A stretch of 64,000 bases of DNA. It comes from Tomocerus qinae (Eukaryota > Arthropoda > Collembola > Entomobryomorpha > Tomoceridae). Numbering within the stretch: position 1 is the first letter of the stretch; each line of letters begins with the position of its first letter. Position numbers and translations under genes: made by a program. Shown here in pieces: positions 33,073 through 46,600 of the stretch. A model generated the notes under the pieces. It saw only the letters and a list, made by a program, of their open reading frames with translations, did not search any database and was not told the DNA's origin. Where the stretch lies: contig CM034546.1 of assembly GCA_020055645.1 (NCBI GenBank), positions 111,383,375 through 111,447,374 on the forward strand, given 5' to 3'.

Positions 33073-34640
33073 TAAAATTCATATGCCTCGTATATACTTT
33101 ATAAGTTAATAGTGATGCTTTGTATAAGTACCTAACGTTTTAAAGCACTCCTTGTAAACAAAGTACTGATTAAGGAGTTGCTCACTGTTAATAATAGTCA
33201 TGAACATGAAAAGTTAGAAATTCTAAAACGCATTTGTAAATATTATGTATATTTTATTCCATAGTTGAACAGATAACAAATATATAATAATAATAATGAG
33301 ATAAGTTTGTAAAATGTATGTATAATTGTTTAGAACACCTTTTGGAATCTGACCCAATTACATAAGTACATCATGTAATAATTCGAACACTTTGTGCTAA
33401 ATGTAATGACAATGACAGGAACAATAAATGAAATGATAGAAATGTAATATTTTCATCGATAAAACGAAAGGAACATTTCCATTTAAGCAAGTAGAATTTA
33501 AATAAACTCTAAAACAACAATAAGGATTCTCTACATAGGAAGCAGGTAGAAATAATTATTTAGTTAATAGTTACGCATTGATGTAATCATTGTAAATACA
33601 TTCCTGCATACAAACATATAGTATTCCTAATTGTTTTCTGGTTATACGATTTTTATTGCATAGTACATAATTTTATTGATACAATGTAAAGCAGTTATAT
33701 ATGGCTGAGACACTCCATCCCTACCGTAATGTTATTCTTGATATGAACACAAATTAAGTAACAAGTAACCTACTGTCATGAACATTATTTACATGTTCAT
33801 GAAAAAACTCTTAAGAAATATATTACATAAAATTAACTTAATTACAACGTGACACAGTCGAAATTTTTGTGGACAAATCTTTTGCCTCAATATAAAAACA
33901 AAATGACACTAAATTGTTTTCTTTCGAAGGGATTATACTGTCGCGTACCACAAAAGTAGAGATTGAAAAAAGTATTCAGGGACGAATAAATAAAGGTGTC
34001 TTGACATCTGTAATTCTTTGAACGTTTCAGAGTAGTATGTACACATTACATGAAGTAAGTATATAGGTAGTAATAAATATAGCATGTATCCACATAGCAC
34101 ATAATTGTAATGTACTCTTACGCTATGTAAGGAAGTCATCGATAGTAAAAACTACTATTTATCTTTTGAATCTCTAACCAGGAAAGAGCTATGTTTAAGT
34201 AAATTAGACGTTTAGCATTTTGAAACTAGACCAAAAATGTCTTCAGCCTTATTAAAAGGCATTAGAAAAGTGTGAATAGAAAGCATACTAGTAGATCTCT
34301 GAAAAACCGATCGTGGTTACAAATTACAATATTACAAATGTACAAAACTACATCTTTAACTAACTACATTAATCATCTTTCATGTCTATACATAATAGGT
34401 ATTACACACATGGCTTTTTAAGTTGCTATTATTGTACAATGTAATAATTACTTAACGTAATTTTATATCACAGGAACATTGAGAAAATAATATTGGCTGT
34501 AGTTTTACTTAGTTGTATTGCGGAAGTTGATACGAAATCAACAACGATTACAAACGGTCTATAAGTGCGTTTTTGTTTAAGTATCACGATGAATCATGTC
34601 ATTAGACGTAATTCAGGAAGAATTTATATCATCTTGTTTA
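33073..34640. other. Intergenic, convergent 3' ends
   Basis: AT-rich region between the NCBP2AS2-like gene (+) and the end of sidekick (-). It must hold both 3' UTRs. Several AATAAA words are present (for example near 33422 and 33500), but none can be assigned with certainty. Nothing else seen. Confidence 0.4.
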
Positions 34641-37600
34641 TTAAATGAAAGATGAAAATCCTGGAAGTGGAGCTCGTGATCTGGCCATGTTGTTTAGCAC
34701 TATTCGACCTTGTCCACTCAAACTTGCTGTGGCTTCTGGCTCAGAATCTGTATAGCTGGAATAAGTTGGCGGTGCTGCTGGAGCTGTGCGTACTGGTTTC
34801 TGCTTCTGCCAGGACTGTTTCAAAGTGTCGTTGACATTGGCATAATGATTCACAAATGAATGAGGTCCTACTGAACCGTCTACTTCATCTTCCACTTCTG
34901 TCTCACTTCCCTGCAAAAATGAACAGCAAATTAGTTTAGATACGCACAGCGAAAGAAAGACATCAATCTATGTTTCTACTAAATTGATAATTACAAAAAG
35001 CATAACCAAATTAAAGCGGAGTTAGCTTAATACATTTGTACAAGTAATTCAACGAAAAAGCAGTAGATACGCATTAGAGAAATTCAATAATAAAGTAAAA
35101 TAAAACTAAAAATAAGAGTTAGTTAATGTGATGATTAATGTTTGACCAAAAAAAATTATAGACTGCTTTCTTCTGAGAGGTTAACAGGCATGTCAATCTT
35201 AAATCGTCACAGTAAACAAACATAATATCGGGTCATAGCGTCATAGCCATAGTATCGTCATGTCATTACTCATTACCCCTGTCGTCACTTGTCATCCTCT
35301 ACAGTTTCTATAGTTATAAATTGCTACCACAATTTACATTTCAGAATTGGATACATGCAATTTTGAGAAAACAGTATATAATTTATTTGGTCAAACATTA
35401 GTTATACAGTCTGAGAATACTACACTGTGCATGGAAAGATAATATTAGTATGTTTAGTGTTTAGCTAACCGTTTCAAGAAAGGGACAGATGTAGAAGATG
35501 GCTTCAAATAGATGATAGAACAGACATGTGGAAGCATTTCATACAAGTACAACGTATATACAGAGTTTTGACTTTTGTAGTGTCTTTTGATTAGTATTTG
35601 CACATTAAGTTTAAGTAGATAGATCACACCTTCGTTTAACATGGGGAAATCTACTATTGGGAAAAATGGTACAAGGTGACGACAATAAGGATGAAGATGT
35701 GATCAGCATAAAAGCACAAATGTGTGACAGAAGTATGAATATTGAACTACATGTTACGTTTTAGCATGCACTTTTTGTACAGAAAAATTTCCATTATATC
35801 ACAGATTGGAAAAAAGCTTTGTAATTTCGTCTTAATACAAATTGTTAGTAATAGTGTGCAATTATTCGGTACAAGGGCCTACCCGGCTGCGAGACCAGTA
35901 GCCATTATTAGTATTACTGGCTTTTCTTACACCGTTAGCACTACTACATGGTTTGCAAACAGCTTTATCACTTTTTTCAATAAGGCGACTAATACTGTGC
36001 TGACTAATTTGAAATAGTTTAATTTTCTTTCTCACTTGTGAATCCGTCGAGCTAATTTCTGAAGGTTTTTCCGTCAAACTACTCTCGTCAGGATTGTTGT
36101 CGTACGCCTTGTCACTTTCATCGTCCGTGTAGGTCACAGAACCAGGCGTTGGTCTTGGAGGTGCTTTAGCTGCTGCTGTGTTTTTCCTCTTTAGAGTAGA
36201 TATCTTTTTCTGTGACTGCCTTAGCTCTACTGATGATCCATATAGAACTCCCTCTTCGATACTCGTTGTCTCTGCTAAGCTTCGCTCGGATTCATCTAAA
36301 AATTAATAATCCTGGTTAAAAATCAGAAACAAATGCATATACGCTTTGAACTTACGTTTATATTTGTACGATTTTGTTTTGACACATAAGTAGGCCACAA
36401 GTCCAATAATGAGGACGACGGAGATTGAAGCAATGACAACTAGGAACCACGTTTGACGGTAGAAAGGACTCTGTTGTAAGAAGCCGTACTCCAAGTATAA
36501 CTTCGATGGAGTAAAAACCTAAAAGATAGTTGTCATCAACATTTAAATAGGAAAAATCCATAAAACATACATTAAGCACGCATATTTATACAAACGGTAA
36601 ATCACGGTGCTTACATTCTCATCTGATGTAGTAGGATAACTAATTCCATATTGATTATAAGCAATAATTCGGAAATTATATCCCGTGGATGGCAAAAGAT
36701 GTTGATATGAAAGTGTGTACTCCGTCATAGGACCACTATCCGTTTTATAAATCGTTTGCCAACGATTTTCATCTAGATAAAGAAAAAGTTAGTTAAATTA
36801 ATTAAATTCATCCAAGTTACATGAAAATTAGGCATTGAACTCAGCATTGGCAATGTTGCAATCGCAAATTATTTTCAATTCCCACTATAACTACCATAAC
36901 TCTTGCAAATAAATATTACTCACACCATTTAACAGCTTTCACTTCACATTCCTTTTCAAACATTCACCGCATTCAGCCAAAATACGGATTCATACAGAAT
37001 GCAAACCACATAGTTTCTATACAACATCATACAATACTGCATTTTTGCATTAAGCGCAAAACACGTAAGTGATGGTGTGAGTAGTAAATATTTTCCAAAC
37101 ACAACAACCAGCTTTCTTAGTAGTTTTAATGCACCCATCTTAACTTGCAGTCAAGATTTTACCATATAAATAACCATACGTCACTCACTACATACCATAC
37201 TAATAAATATATTATAGCTTTGAATCTTTCAATACATAATATAGCAAACGTTACGGGGTTAACATGTGTGAATTCATCTAACAATCGCTGCCCACAGTGC
37301 AATAGGTCAGTTCGAACAATTTACAAAATGGCACAACCAGACTAATATTTCAGCTACAACTATGTAACAATTCATAGCACATAAACAACGCGGACAAAAC
37401 AATTGGCAAATTATAATCTAAGGTATCAGTACATAGAGCGTATTGTGTAGCGAGAACGCATTTTATGTTTTATTGTCACTTACACATTTCCCACTCTTTG
37501 GTCACTGAAAATTGTAAAAGAATTCGATTAAAGAAACAGAAATAGAACTGAAACTTATTAACTACAGTGTATTTTCAATCCCTACTTGATTTACATATTT

Positions 37601-40600
37601 CTGAACTATTTTGTTAATTAACCCACTATTAGTTAATTAATCAGTATCTGTAATTATATCTATAATGAAACGTATGTAGATGGATTCAGCAATTAATAAT
37701 ATAATATATTAATTGCATAAATTAAGATAAAGATTTTCTAGTTGTAAGTGAGATTATTGCATAAATTAAGATAAAGATTCTCTAGTTGTAAGTGAGATTT
37801 TTCTTCTTACCTCTCCTTTTTGCTTCGATGTAATAACCATTTATTTTTGACTTTTCATCGTTGCTCCATTTAAACAAGACTGAAGAGAAACTTTTCGTCA
37901 ATGTTAATTCCTTAACACTCTTAGGTGATCCATTTTGCGGTCCAGTGCTGACATTTTTCCAAACGGCTGGTCCAAGTTCATTTAATACAGAATTCTTTGC
38001 CCGAACTGAGAAGCTGTAGCTAGTTTCTTCTTCAAGATTCTCAACAAGAAGAGAGCAGCATGAGACTTTCTGTCTCACCTGTTTCGAAATGACATGATCT
38101 TCACCACTATTCACTCCAGCATCAAGAACAGTTTCATAAGTGACGAGATAAGTAGCAATTTCCCCATTAGGTCTCGTTGGTTTTTCCCAAGTGAGTTTCA
38201 AACTTGTCATTGTGATGTCATAGAAAGATATATTAGACACAATGCCTGGTATTCCCTGTTCCGTTCGAACTGTAAATGGTTGAGTAAATGGTCCATCTCC
38301 AGCAGGATTGAAGGCAGCCATGCGGATAGAATACCAAGAATACATTTCTAGGAAAAATAAAGTATGCGAAGTGCACCAGGCAGGAACAACTTCCAATTCT
38401 TCTTCCTCTGAGCTATTTGTGTGGTAGTAAATCTGTGCAAAAAGTTATTTGGTGAGAATAAATCACAGTTGATTGATATTCACTCATTATTCATTCAATG
38501 AATACCTTGTATCCTAGAAGATCTCCATTCTGTTGATTTTGGAATGGTGGTTTCCATTCAATCTGGATATCAGTAGATGAAACAGCTTTAACAACTACAT
38601 CACGAGGCTCACCGGTCGGAACAGCTTCTCCCACGTACACAGTAATAGGCCTTGACGAATCGCCTTCTCCACGAGAATTAAATGGTGCAACTGTTATCTC
38701 ATAATTTTTATCACGGGTTAAATCTGTAAGTACAACACTTTTGGCACTTGTTCCATGGATTTCTTCTTTTGGCGTAGATTGAGCGGAAGCTACTGGATAG
38801 TCCACAACTTGACGGAAAAGTACACGAAAGCCGCCTGTCTCAGCGTCCCCGTTCCATATCACCCCTGTAGGTTTCCAACTCACACGAACACTGGTCGTCG
38901 TTATCGGAACAACTAGAACATCTCCGACTACTCCCGTGGGTGCTATTTCAAATAACAATACATACAATAGAAAACAGAGTCGCAAACATTATCAATGAAA
39001 ATCAAGTATAAAGCAAATACCTGCTGGTAGTGTAAATGTAGTATTAGACTCCGGCGAAAATCCACTTGAACCAATATCATTCGTTGCTTGTATACGGAAT
39101 TTGTAAGAGGTAAATGGCTTAAGATTTTTCACGGTGTATGACGTTCCTGCAGGTGCCACTCTGTCATTTACTCTTTGCCAATGTGAATTTCCTTCGTTGA
39201 ACTCAACAGTGTAGTATCTACAGTAATAAAAGTGAAAATTGATTTTATTATTCATAAAATAGTTATCCTAAATCTACAGCACTACGAGAATGAGCCAAGA
39301 ATATATTGACTAAAAGGAAACCTTATGGGAGCAAATCCATCACGCCCAGGTGTCCACGAGAAAGTTATTTGGTGAGACTGAACTTGTGAAGGCGAAACTC
39401 TCGGAGCGGAAGGCGGTTGTGGCAATTCTCGATTATTTGTAGTGTATACTAGAAGCTTTGCTGTTTCTCCCCATCCAAGCCTTGTCTTAGCAGTTATTGA
39501 GAACCAATAATACTTTTCCCGTTCTAGTTCCGTAGCTCTATTTGATAAGATTATAAATTAATCCTTTTCATGGACATTTTAAGCTTTGACATTCAGTAGC
39601 AAGTAAACATACCTAAAAGTTCTTGTTTCTGGTGGAAATTCCATAGAAAAGCTAGCACTAGTAAACCCATCTAGTGTATAGGTAATTTTGTATGCTAGAA
39701 TGACACCATTTGGGTCTGCAGGAGCATCCCATATCATTCTAGCTGTTGTAGTAGATACATCTGGGAAGGAAATATTACTTGGCGTTCCCGGAACTAAAAT
39801 GTAAGTACATGTGTCAGGAAATTTTTCAAGTACTTGAAATAAACAAACAAAATATACACATACCATCATCCCATGTTTGCACAAGTACTGGTGGATCATT
39901 CAGCACTCCATCGCCAACACGTGTATAGCCTAATACTTGAATGTGATATTGAGTGAACTTTTTCAATTGGGTTAGCGTTGTTGTGAATGTTGCATTTGAT
40001 GGAATTTGCATGAACTGAAACGGAACATTTTTTGCTCCGTAATAAACTTTATATCCGTCAATGATTCCATTACAATGCTCGTCAGATATAGATCCCCATT
40101 TGACCACGATTGTTGTAGACGATGTAGCATTCGCGTCTGTTATATGAGGACCCTCTCCAGGAACTGTATTACAACATATATATACATGATAATAGTGTAT
40201 TAGATTTTAATATCCTTATTCCAACCTAAACTAAAGTTTCACGTATAAACTTGAATTAATTTTAAGATTTAAGGTCTTAGTTTCATTGAAGGCAGATTTT
40301 AAGACAATCTAAATTACCACTTGTGTGGAATTTGAATTTCTTAACTCCTGCCAAATGAAAATCGTAGACAAATTAAAATCTGAAGGAACAATATTATATT
40401 AGATAGTCTATGGCCATTTTCTGTGGATCGCCATTTTCAATTTTGGGTTGATAAATATAATTAGTTTCACCTGATTCTCTAGTGCGTTCTATAGCGGGTT
40501 TGGACGGTTCTGATAGTCCTACATCATTAAACGCTGACATGACCACTTCATAGAGAGTATATTCTTCGAGGTTTCCCAATACAAAAGAATTTCCTGTTGG

Positions 40601-43600
40601 ATTTCCGATAGTTTGATATTCGTATGGGCCATTGGTTCCACTGGGTCGATACGAGACATTATAGCCTCTAGGATTTCCGTACCATTCGGTCACTTGCAAA
40701 GGCTTAAATAAAAATGTGACAAATTAAATGAGAGTTGACTCTCCCTGAAATTGATTACAGTGTAAGTCGTAGGAAAAAGTTTCACTCACAATCCATCTAA
40801 CTTTGAGTTGAGTTGCCGACATTGCTCTCACGGTAACATTTCTGGGTGCATGAGCAGGAGGGGCTTGTAAACTCTGGAACAATTGTGAATACGTTGACGG
40901 AGGTGATGGTCCCACGACATTGTGAGCAATGAGCCTAAGTCGATACTGAACATATGGTGTCAAGTTTTTAACAACAATGGATTCCATGCTAGTTACAGCC
41001 ACTCCATGATCTGTGTGGCTGATGGCATTTGTAGTGCTGGAGGTCTCAGCTTCTTCACAATACTCAAAAATATTGTGCCAAGTAGAATTTCTGTTTGTCT
41101 GAGCTTGAACAGTCCATTTAGTAATAGATGAGTTTCCATCAAAGCCAGGAGTAAATTGTAGGACGACAGAAAACGGTTGGATATTTGACACAGCAAGATT
41201 AAAAGGCGGACTTGGCAAAACAGGTTCTACGCCAGATTTGATGCTTGCAGTTTTGCATTGTCCCTTTCCTACCTGAGTGACTCCACAAACTTCAAATGAG
41301 TAATACGTACTTGCTTTCAGTTGAGTTATTTTCACACTTGTAGTATTGTTAGTAATATTTAATGTCTTAAAACTTTCGGGGAGATCCTTCACTCCATAAC
41401 GAACAAGATAACCGACTAAAATCCCATTTGTCTTCAGGGGCTTAGACCAAACTACTTTGACAGATCTATCTGAAATCTCCTCGAAATGTAACGAGCTAAC
41501 TTCATCAGGCACATCCTCCAGAGTTTTTATTAATATTGGCACACTCTTTTTACCATCTCCAGGATTTGTGAAGCATAAAATAGTGATGTTAAATTCTTCG
41601 AATTTTTCGAGTCCACAAATGAGTCCTTGTTGTTCAGCAAGCGGGTCAAAGGGACTTGGTGGGACGGAAACAGCATTTTTCAATTCATCTTTCTGCCATG
41701 CTTGTATTTTGTAGCCCTGATTTATTCCATTGATTTGTTGTGGATCTGGAGGTCTCCATTTAGCTTGAATACACGTTGAATTTACAGCTTCCGCTTGTAC
41801 TTTTGTTGGAGATGCATTTGGCACTCCTTCTCTTGTTTTGATTTTGATACTCGAACTGTAGAGCCCAATTCCTTTGTTATTATAAGCCGCTATCTGGATT
41901 TCGTAGTCTTTCCATGTAATCAAATCTTCAATAAGGTAATTTCTCTGAGCCTATTTGCATACAAACAATTTCTATATAAAGTAATTGCATCTGGCATGAC
42001 AAGATTTGTGTAATTCAATACTGCAGGGCAACATTAAACATTATGATAAAATACAAGTTCCCAAATAAATTATACAACGTACCTCGTTTGTTATGTTCCG
42101 ATAAGACCAGGGACTTTCGCCATATCCATGCAATTTGTATCTCATTATGTAGCCCAAAATCTGTCCGTTGCGATGCTCCTCGATGGGTTGATGCCATTGA
42201 ATTATAATTTGAGATGGAGATCTTGCCGAGCCCACTAGTCCCACAGGAGGGCCAGAAGGTGCTGGAATTAAACGCATAAAATTTTATTTATTTGACTTCA
42301 CGAGTGCATCCATTCAGAGATTATGATGTAATTATTGCACTTCTTATGATATCTTACGCTCTTGAGGTAAAGTGACAACATTAGACGGTTGAGAAGCCTC
42401 TCCTTCACCCACAGCGTTGATAGCACTAACGCGGAATTGGTATGAGCAAGCCGGTTTCATTCCATTGATCACTATGGATTTCGTTTCGGAAGATACATTT
42501 GCCAGAAGAGTTTCCCATCCATTCAAAACATCTAGTTGCATCTGTGCGTCAGGATTCACTGTCCGTTTTTGTATTATGTACTTGATAATTGCGCTGTTTC
42601 CATCAAATCCGCTTGCCCATGTTAAATTAACTGCCTTAGAATTTGCACCCTGTCATTTTCAAAACAATTAGCATCCACTTAAAGTTACACTTATGCATAC
42701 ATTATGCTTTTGAGGAATCTCATTAAAATAAACAGATAAAGTACAAGTAAAAACACTGCTGTAACAATGTATGCTAATCTTTGTGCTTGTAAATATTTAC
42801 AAAATGCATAGAATAGCAAAATTCATTACCCGAGCAAGTACTGGAAGCTTTTCGGCTCTGACATTTGAAGGAGGATACGGCAACTCAATAATCTTCAAGT
42901 GTGCTACTCTTTCATCGTGACCACCTTGCGAACGCACAATGCATTTGTAAGAACCAACATCGCTAGCCCTGACTTCTCTAATTTCCAGGGTACCATCCAA
43001 ATGTACTACGATTCGTGACGATACACCAGCAATAATCAGTCTACACATTAGTATCAAATAAAAAACGAAATTAATTATTAGTTTTAAGTGAAACGAAACA
43101 GTAGTTAAAAATACTGTTGCAAAATGGCAAAAATTATAATGCAGGATACGTTGTCATTAGGAAATCTATATAAACTGTTTTACTACATAAAACAACCCAA
43201 TCTACTAAAATTAAAAATAGCATGCAACTGAACAAAACAATGAAATTCTCAAAATATTTACTGCAAGTAAAAGCAAATATCCAAAAATAAAAATTTTCAT
43301 ACTCGTCATTATGTTCCCATTCGATCTCATAGGGAAGGGCAGGATCACTACTGACTTTGCACTGAATGGTAGCCACATGTCCTAGAATGACTTGTGTGTC
43401 TGCAGGTGGCTGTATAATTTGCGTTCTTACGAGAATAGAGACATGCGATGATCCTATGACAGTTCCTGCAGCATTAGAACGAATGCAAGTGTAATGACCA
43501 CCGTCCCTGGATCTGACAGCTGCAATAAGGAGACTTCCTGTGTCCAAAATTTGGAACCTCCCTTCGGAAAGCACTTCTTCCGTTTCTGATTCAAATAAAA

Positions 43601-46600
43601 ATATCATCTAAGCTTTAGTCTCATCAGACAGTAACGCAATAAGCACTTGTTTTCAATTCAAAGCTATGCACACGAAAGAAAACAGACATCTGATGCTTGC
43701 ATACCGTTTTTGTACCAAGTAACATTTGGCAATGGAGCTCCACCAACTTCACAGAAAAGAGTGACATCGTTTCCTTCCAAGACAGTCTTATTCTCTGGGG
43801 CTTTGATCATCACAGGAGGAGAAGCTGTAAGCATAAATCATGTCTCGTTAATTTATCCTATGCAAACAGAAAAATCTTAACAAGGACAACACAAAAGCTC
43901 TTCTTTCTGAAACCAAAAAGGCGAAAACACAAAAACATAATCTACTGATAAGTGTTCATAATAAATGTGCACGTGTCCATAACTGTAAATGCAGATCTTA
44001 TTAATAAATATTGTGCAAAATCAAAAACGGGGTGAAAAGATTATAACCATGCAATATGTGAATGCATCCAAAAAGAACTCGTGCACATTTTTAAACAGTA
44101 GTTATTATATTTCACTGAAAAAAAAATCCAACTCAAACCAAACTGCATATTAATAAGTAACTTACAGCTTAACTTTTATAAAATATTCTATTTTAATACC
44201 ATACTTACATACTACAGTACTATATGCTACTTATCTCCAAACATTTTACTGGTAAAAATTGCATTTTATAAGTAATGAGGTAAAGTGTAGGTGAATACGT
44301 CGGAAAATCTCCCGTACCAGAAAATCTCCCCTATTGGAAAATCTCCCCGTTGGACAATCTCCCTATTGGAAATCTCCCCGTTAAACAATCTCCCTATTGG
44401 AAAATCTCCCCGTTAGACAATCTCCCTATTAGAAAATCTCCCCGTTAGACCAACTAATCTCCCCGCTATGAGAAATAAGGAGAAACGACAAAACGAAAAT
44501 CGATACATATTATTATCAAGTAATTAATAGTAGTGACCAATCTCGTTTAAACCATTTTTTCTTATCCTAGTTCCTTCCTTTACTAACAATTTGGGGCGGG
44601 CAGCAAATATATTGCTTTTTGTGCATCAGTTTTGGTATTTATTAATAGCAAATACAAATAATAATTGGATGTAAGTATTTTTGAAACAGTAGAAGGACAA
44701 ACATTTTACTTCAAGTACAGGTAAACAGTGTACAGTTTTCGATTACATTATTGGAAACTCATAGTCTCATAATTCCCATGTCCGATCCACCTCTATGTCT
44801 CAATTTACTAAGTTTTATAGTTTCGATTTTCGTTCTGTCGTTTTTCCTTATTTCTCTTACCGGGGAGATTAGTTGGTCTAACGGGGAGATTTTCTAATAG
44901 GGAGATTGTCTAACGGGGAGATTTTCCAATAGGGAGATTGTCTAACGGGGAGATTTTCCAATAGGGAGATTGTCCAACGGGGAGATTTTCCAATAGGGGA
45001 GATTTTCTAGTACGGGAGATTATCTGCTGATACCAGTGTAGGTGTAGGTATGCATAGTGTGATCCAATCCACTACTAATGACTATAAATTATGTGCAACC
45101 AAACTAATTTTCCATCACTAACTAAAGGGGGATGTGCAATTCAAAGGGGTGTAGCAGTGCTTGCTGGTCAACACTTGACGAGAGTTAAAAAGATTCAACT
45201 CGGTCAAATAAATGAAGCATTATGACAACTTAAAGCACAAAGGAAACTATATCAAAATGTCAAAGGAGTTATGAAAACGAAAGTTTGCACAGCAATTGTT
45301 CTCTTGGTTGCGTAACTTGGTTTCATACCATTACCATTCATAGGTTTGGCCAAGAGTAGATCATGTAATGTAAGTTTGCCAACTTTAGAAGACGGAATGT
45401 TCCTTTTAGAGTGACGATTCATCTTACTCAAATCTGTAATGATCATGGATAAGTAAATGGGCCATAATTATTTACAAATGATGCTAAAGGTCACCCTACT
45501 GATATGCATTCTGCAGTAGAGTTATATGTTTAGCTTTATGTACAGCGATGAAAAGAGGATAATTTACAACAGCTTTTTAACATCTAAAATGTATACAATT
45601 TATTATTATGCCGAATTTAGTTACTTTGACTAATCCAAAAATGTCACTTACTTTTAACTCGAAGCCAAGTGTAACTGTTTGCCTCCCCCGCAGAATTGGA
45701 AGCCCAGCATTGATACATTCCAGCATCTTGAGCACGAAGGTAATGAACTGTTAAAGAACCTTCCTGATCCACAGAGTAACCGGGTAGGTCAGGATTGTCA
45801 ATTTTTGTAGTATCTTTGTACCAAGTGATGTTCGGCTTAGGAACTCCCCCAACAGGACAGTACAGTACAATTTCTTTACCGAATTCTCCGAATGTTTCAG
45901 TTGGTGAGGTTTGAAGGAAATATGGCTTTTCTGTAACATGTAAAAATTAACGAATGTTCATTACTCTCGGGAGGAATGTAATTGTCAGCTACACAGGGTA
46001 GTATATCTCAGAATTTATTGTAGGAGGAGTGCACACATTAGCGCTTTGTTATAAGAAGACAAAGAAATTTTACCTAAAACTGACAAACGGGCAGAGGCAG
46101 ACTGAACAGGAAACATGGAATTTCGGAGTCGGGCTTGACACGTGTATTCCCCTCCGTGAGAAGATTCAACTTTTAAAATAGACAGAGTTCTGTTGTACAG
46201 ATCGTTGAAAGAAGTTGGGATTCCTGCTGATTCAACGGGCACTCCATCCTTCAACCAAATTGTTTCCAGTTCATGAAGCGGCCGTGCATTAGCAATACAC
46301 TGGAGTTCAAATTCGCTTTGTCCTTTTGACACATGAGCATCCATTGGGGGCACAATAATAGAAGGTGCAATTTGCTCTGAAACGGATTCGCCCTGATTTG
46401 TCACCACGACCTGAATGTAGCCGGACATCTCCTCTTGACCCAAGTATGTATTTGTAGCTTTCGCCCTGTATGCTTTCTGATCCGCTCCGTTGACATCTAA
46501 AATGATTTGCTTGAAGTCGGGCGTGGACACGAATTTATTACCATACAAAAATGAATTGTCTCTTGATTGCCAAGCTACAGAAGGAGGGGGATGACTTCTA

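Noticed and set aside
44302-45026. CTCCC-rich repeats as a CRISPR array
   Set aside because: Repeats abut without unique spacers and are arranged as inverted arms; the genome is eukaryotic.
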